Position numbers and translations under genes: made by a program. The notes under the pieces are model-generated. The model was not told the DNA's origin. It saw only the letters and a program-made list of their open reading frames with translations, and ran no database searches. A DNA stretch of 8,541 nt from Candidatus Mediterraneibacter stercorigallinarum (GTDB taxonomy: Bacteria > Bacillota > Clostridia > Lachnospirales > Lachnospiraceae): NCBI GenBank assembly GCA_019116185.1, contig DXCD01000101.1, positions 1 through 8,541 of the forward strand, read 5' to 3'. This document shows positions 5,870-8,541 of this stretch, piece by piece (the first letter of the stretch is position 1; each line of letters starts with the position of its first letter).

Positions 5870-5899
5870 ATTCTATCACAGACACATGGCATCTGACAA
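5870..5899 (-). promoter_or_regulatory. Predicted sigma-A promoter of the MBL hydrolase operon
   Basis: TTGTCA (5899-5894) and TAGAAT (5875-5870) are 18 bases apart on the minus strand, each one mismatch from consensus, with an extended -10 TG (TGaTAGAAT). The start would fall near 5863, giving a leader of about 57 bases. The -35 lies within the tail of the terminator of the preceding gene. Confidence 0.7.
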
Positions 5900-5933
5900 G
5901 GAAAGGCCCCGCAGCCAGCAGCCGCGGAGCCTT
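5894..5933 (-). terminator. Intrinsic terminator of the NlpC/P60 gene
   Basis: On the minus strand AAGGCTCCGC (5933-5924) pairs with GCGGGGCCTT (5912-5903) as a 10-bp stem with a single G-U pair and an 11-base loop, followed by TCCTTGTC. It begins 22 bases after the stop codon. The U-tract is interrupted by cytosines, but the stem is strong. Confidence 0.75.
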
Positions 5934-5955
5934 CTGTCTTTCCTTCTTTTATTTT

Positions 5956-7092
5956 CTAATACCGCACATAGATCATGCCGCTCTGCACGGGTCCTTTGAT
6001 AACTCCGATCCCATAATCCGCCGCATGGATCATCATGCCGTCTCCTATGTAAATGCCGCAGTGTCCGGCATTCACGCATACATCTCCGGGCTGCGGGTCA
6101 CTCACCTGAGGCCACCCCAAAAATGTATATGTATTTCCCAGTCTCTGATACTGTCCTGTCAGGCAGTACGCCACGAATCCCGAGCAGTCAAACAGCCCCG
6201 GGCTGCATGCTCCCATGCTGTACTCGGCTTTTCCGAGCCAGCTGTACGCGCGGTCAACGATCGCATTTCCTGTCACCACGCCATAAGAGGGCGGTGTATA
6301 ACCGGATCCGCCGCTGCCGCCGCTTCCTGCTGTTCCGCCGTTCGAGCCGCCGGTGGTGCCGCCTGTATTGCTGCCGCCCGTTGTACCGCCTGTGCTGCCG
6401 CTGTTATTTGTATTGCTGTTGTTCTTATTGTTATCCGCTGCCGCCTTGGCCGCCGCGGCTTCTGCTGCCTTGCGTTCTTCTTCTGCCTTCCTTGCCGCTT
6501 CCTGGATCATTTCATCGAGATTGGAGATCTCTTCCCTTTTCGATGAGATCGTCTCTGTCAGCACTGTCTGCTGCGCCTCATACTCTGCCTCTGTTGCCTT
6601 CAGGTTCTCCATCTCTTTCTCAAGCTTGGTCTGAAGCTCTTCGATCTGGGTCACGGTATCTGCATATGCCTGAAGCTGGGCACGGTCATATTCATGCACC
6701 TTCTGGGAATATTCCGCCTGGGAGAGCATGTCAGAAAAGCTGCCGGATGTGAGTACTTTCTCCATCGTGGCTGTGCTGCCGCCGGACTCATACATGTATT
6801 TAATACGGAGCTTCATGGCTGCATACTGTTCTTCTTTTTTCGTTTCAGCTGCTTCCAGATCCTGTTCTGCCTGTGTAATCTCCTGCCCGGTATTGATCAA
6901 TTGTGTTTCCAGCTCGCTCGCCTTTGTGATCAATGTATCTAATTCCGTCTGGAGATCTGTCAATTCGTCCTGGGCGTCTTCTTTCTGATCTTCCAGTTCA
7001 CCCTGGGTCGGTTCTGCATACGCCGGGGTCAAGGTCAATGAGCATATAAGTGCTGCCGCCAAAAACACATTATGTACTTTTTTAAATTTCAT
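5956..7092 (-). CDS. Secreted coiled-coil NlpC/P60 peptidoglycan hydrolase (PcsB-like)
   Basis: This 378-residue protein is a secreted cell-wall endopeptidase. A signal peptide covers about residues 1-26 (basic MKFKK, hydrophobic VFLAAALICSLTLTP, cleavage after AYA). A long coiled coil follows (about 27-215), ending in an Ala/Glu/Lys-rich stretch. Residues 220-268 are a flexible Asn/Ser/Thr/Gly linker. The C-terminal NlpC/P60 domain (about 274-378) has the catalytic Cys303 in FDCSGFVAYC and His344 in GHCGIYIG; His356 in MIHAAD is the likely third residue. The architecture is that of PcsB/CwlO-type D,L-endopeptidases controlled through their coiled coil, often by FtsEX, though no ftsEX is in this window. 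AAAGGAG lies five bases before the ATG at 7092; upstream in-frame Met codons would bury the signal peptide. It has its own promoter and terminator, so it is monocistronic. Confidence 0.95.
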   Translation of the reverse strand: MKFKKVHNVFLAAALICSLTLTPAYAEPTQGELEDQKEDAQDELTDLQTELDTLITKASELETQLINTGQEITQAEQDLEAAETKKEEQYAAMKLRIKYMYESGGSTATMEKVLTSGSFSDMLSQAEYSQKVHEYDRAQLQAYADTVTQIEELQTKLEKEMENLKATEAEYEAQQTVLTETISSKREEISNLDEMIQEAARKAEEERKAAEAAAAKAAADNNKNNSNTNNSGSTGGTTGGSNTGGTTGGSNGGTAGSGGSGGSGYTPPSYGVVTGNAIVDRAYSWLGKAEYSMGACSPGLFDCSGFVAYCLTGQYQRLGNTYTFLGWPQVSDPQPGDVCVNAGHCGIYIGDGMMIHAADYGIGVIKGPVQSGMIYVRY

Positions 7093-7124
7093 CTTTTCTC
7101 CTTTCACAGTCTCAGGAGCCATAT

Positions 7125-7192
7125 CCCTGCCGGCGCGCCATATACAAAAATCAGAAAAATTCAGCACAATCCGGCAAAATACGCCGCCAGGG
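7125..7192 (-). promoter_or_regulatory. Structured leader in the NlpC/P60 5' untranslated region
   Basis: On the minus strand CCCTGGCGGC (7192-7183) can pair with GCCGGCAGGG (7134-7125) at nine of ten positions, closing a 48-base region that includes a T-rich single-stranded part. A competing small hairpin, CGGC/GCCG, overlaps the first arm. The leader is about 125 bases long in all. I cannot match it to a known riboswitch; a c-di-AMP (ydaO) element is often found before such genes, but its conserved core is not visible here. Confidence 0.4.
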
Positions 7193-7224
7193 AAGTTTTA
7201 AGTTTCATTCTCAATATTGAATAA

Positions 7225-7253
7225 ATTATAATAAATTTCAGTTGAAATAGCAA
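7225..7253 (-). promoter_or_regulatory. Predicted sigma-A promoter of the NlpC/P60 gene
   Basis: TTGCTA (7253-7248) and a perfect TATAAT (7230-7225) are separated by 17 bases on the minus strand. The start is expected near 7218. The weak -35 is compatible with activation by a regulator bound just upstream. Confidence 0.8.
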
Positions 7254-7259
7254 TGTGTT

Positions 7260-7276
7260 TTTAATATTTCTGTAAT
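7260..7276 (+). promoter_or_regulatory. Possible WalR-like direct-repeat operator
   Basis: On the plus strand TTTAAT (7260-7265), five bases, then TGTAAT (7271-7276) matches the WalR consensus TGTWAH-N5-TGTWAH with one mismatch. It is part of a 9-bp direct repeat (TAATATTTC twice, 11-bp period). It sits immediately upstream of the -35 of the cell-wall hydrolase, about -42 to -58, in inverse orientation to the gene. The region is AT-rich, so chance is possible. Confidence 0.4.
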
Positions 7277-7312
7277 ATTTCACAGGCAGCACACAGACAC
7301 CTGTTCTGCTGT

Positions 7313-7867
7313 CTAATACAACAGTTTGCTCCCCTTTTCACATATTCCATAAATCTCTTCCTGTTTTTCTTCGATCAGAGGCGTCAGTTTCTCCGTCTGT
7401 TTTCTCACCATCCTTTTGTACAGAAAATAAGGGATGATCCACCCCAGAAACGCGGGAACCGCAAGTATTACACTCAGTATGATCCGGGGCGGCTCTGCTG
7501 TTACCGCAAAAACCGATCCCGCCATAAAGGCAGTGCCGATGATCCCTACAGTGATCGCGCACAGGGCGGCTGTGGAAGTCTTTGCCTTTTCCAGAGTATC
7601 GATCTCATTGACACAGGCCTCAAAGTTTCTCTGCAGGCGGGTAAGTTCCATTTTATTGACGATTTTCCGGCTGCGTCTCAGGCGTATCACCATCTTCTTT
7701 AGATTTCCCGCATTTCCGGTTTTCCGGCTTTCCGGGAAATTCTCGTCCAGTTCCCAGCCGAAGCACTCATACCCGTCGATCAGAAAGGATGCCCTGCTGC
7801 TTTCCGCTGTCACTTCTTTATACTCATATCCTGTAAATCCCCTCTGCATTGTCTTTGCATCCTCCAT
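7313..7867 (-). CDS. Unrecognised two-helix membrane protein coupled to a histidine kinase
   Basis: The 184-residue product has a soluble N-terminal part of about 95 residues, two membrane helices (about 98-122 and 127-150) and a charged C-terminal helix (KRMVRKQTEKLTPLIEEKQEEI). The N-terminal part reads like a small alpha/beta domain (TGYEYKEVTAESSRASFLIDGYECFGWEL), followed by a very basic strand-helix segment (LKKMVIRLRRSRKIV). I do not recognise a named family. Its ATG overlaps the kinase stop codon (TAATG) and its GGAGG ribosome binding site lies nine bases upstream inside the kinase gene, so it is translationally coupled and probably acts with the two-component system. An accessory or sensing role is inference. 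A stem without U-tract follows the stop codon. Confidence 0.85.
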   Translation of the reverse strand: MEDAKTMQRGFTGYEYKEVTAESSRASFLIDGYECFGWELDENFPESRKTGNAGNLKKMVIRLRRSRKIVNKMELTRLQRNFEACVNEIDTLEKAKTSTAALCAITVGIIGTAFMAGSVFAVTAEPPRIILSVILAVPAFLGWIIPYFLYKRMVRKQTEKLTPLIEEKQEEIYGICEKGSKLLY

Positions 7868-8541
7868 TAATGTGTTCCTCCATTCTCCTTTTCAGATACG
7901 CCTGCCAGGGGAAGTCTTACATGAAATGTGCTTCCCTTTCCGCTTTCACTGAAGACGTCAATCTCGCCATCCGATAATTCCAGCACCCGTTTTACAAGCG
8001 CCAGCCCGAGTCCGTTTCCTTCTTTGGAATGAGACGTATCACCCTGGTAGAATTTGTCAAAAATACGCTTCACGCTTTCCCTGTCCATGCCGCATCCGGT
8101 ATCTGAAACAGAGATATTTACATATCGTTCATCCGAAGTCTGCGTCACCGTGATCTTCCCTCCCGGCTCCGTAAATTTGACCGCATTGGACAGAAGATTA
8201 TTCCACACAAGTTCCAGGAGGCTTTCGTCCGCCGCTGCCATGGCGGAGTCTTCTGTCTCCATCTCCAGCTCGATCTCTTTTTCTTCCCAGGCGTCTTCAA
8301 ACTGCAGGACGCATTCGCACAGCTGCCTGCACACATCATAGGATTCCACTTCAGGGGTGATCCTCTGGTTTTCCAGTTTATTCAGCTTCAGGATATTGCC
8401 GATCAGGTCAGAAAGCCTCTTTGCCGCCCCTTCAATATTCGCTGCGTATTCTTTTCTGTGTTCTTCTGTTATGTGCTCTGATCCGAGAAGCTCCGCATAA
8501 TTTTTAATAATGGCAATGGGCGTCTTCATCTCATGGGAAAC
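7867..8541 (-). CDS. Sensor histidine kinase, C-terminal 224 residues (N-terminus cut by the window edge)
   Basis: This is the catalytic half of a membrane-associated two-component sensor kinase. The window begins inside the H-box: VSHEMKTP, with the phospho-accepting His as residue 3 of this fragment. The rest of the HisKA dimerisation helices run to about 60. The ATPase domain shows the N-box (WNNLLSNAVKF, 113-123), G1 (DTGCGM, 147-152), F-box (IFDKFYQ, 160-166) and G2 (GNGLGLALVK, 175-184). All key catalytic residues are present, so the kinase should be active. The sensor region and, presumably, the response regulator gene lie beyond 8541. The H-box and following helix resemble VanS-like kinases rather than WalK. 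The stop TAA at 7869-7867 overlaps the next start codon. The apparent internal start at 8529 is not the true start. Confidence 0.93.
   Translation of the reverse strand, partial: VSHEMKTPIAIIKNYAELLGSEHITEEHRKEYAANIEGAAKRLSDLIGNILKLNKLENQRITPEVESYDVCRQLCECVLQFEDAWEEKEIELEMETEDSAMAAADESLLELVWNNLLSNAVKFTEPGGKITVTQTSDERYVNISVSDTGCGMDRESVKRIFDKFYQGDTSHSKEGNGLGLALVKRVLELSDGEIDVFSESGKGSTFHVRLPLAGVSEKENGGTH

Noticed and set aside
7093..7220. c-di-AMP (ydaO) riboswitch in the leader of the NlpC/P60 gene
   Set aside because: The expectation comes from gene type only; the conserved core sequences are not visible and the leader is short for this class.
7276..7312. Terminator after the two-helix membrane protein
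   Set aside because: A hairpin (CAGCA/TGCTG with inner ACAG/CTGT) can form just after the stop but it is interrupted and lacks a U-tract.

Overview
The window looks like chromosomal DNA from a Gram-positive anaerobe of the Clostridia, most likely Lachnospiraceae. The basis is the set of protein families (EFR1-type flavodoxin/ferredoxin, RNHCP-domain protein, DUF6483-like protein, a PcsB-like NlpC/P60 hydrolase with a Gly/Ser/Thr/Asn linker), the strong GGAGG-type ribosome binding sites, and moderate G+C with AT-rich promoters. I read nine complete or nearly complete genes plus one gene cut at each edge. All are on the minus strand, so transcription runs from high to low coordinates. I see no transposase, integrase, CRISPR array, tRNA or rRNA.

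Layout in transcription order. (1) 8541-7313: the C-terminal half of a sensor histidine kinase (cut by the right edge), whose stop overlaps the start of a small two-helix membrane protein of unknown function (TAATG junction). (2) 7276-5894: a promoter, with a possible WalR-like direct-repeat box just upstream of its -35, a structured leader of about 125 nt, a secreted coiled-coil/NlpC-P60 peptidoglycan hydrolase, and a strong terminator. (3) 5899-3244: a promoter whose -35 lies in the tail of that terminator, then four closely spaced genes that probably form one operon: MBL-fold metallohydrolase, DUF1648 membrane protein, class I SAM methyltransferase and DUF6483-like protein. (4) 3243-2812: a 432-nt stretch without a convincing protein gene. 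It holds a very good sigma-A-type promoter, a six-codon reading frame with a good ribosome binding site, an intrinsic terminator, a second potentially structured segment closed by an 8-bp long-range stem, and a second intrinsic terminator. (5) 2811-2383: RNHCP zinc-ribbon-like protein. (6) 2372-995: an extended -10 promoter, the Cys-tRNA(Pro) deacylase YbaK, and an EFR1 flavodoxin/ferredoxin protein. (7) 981-1: a perfect 10-bp inverted repeat, then the first 304 codons of an unrecognised acidic cytoplasmic protein running off the left edge.

Most genes are ordinary housekeeping or accessory genes of this group. The parts that deserve a second look are the 2923-3233 intergenic region (one or two undescribed small RNAs, or a decayed type I toxin locus) and the regulatory region of the peptidoglycan hydrolase. 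The unknown proteins at the two ends of the window come next.
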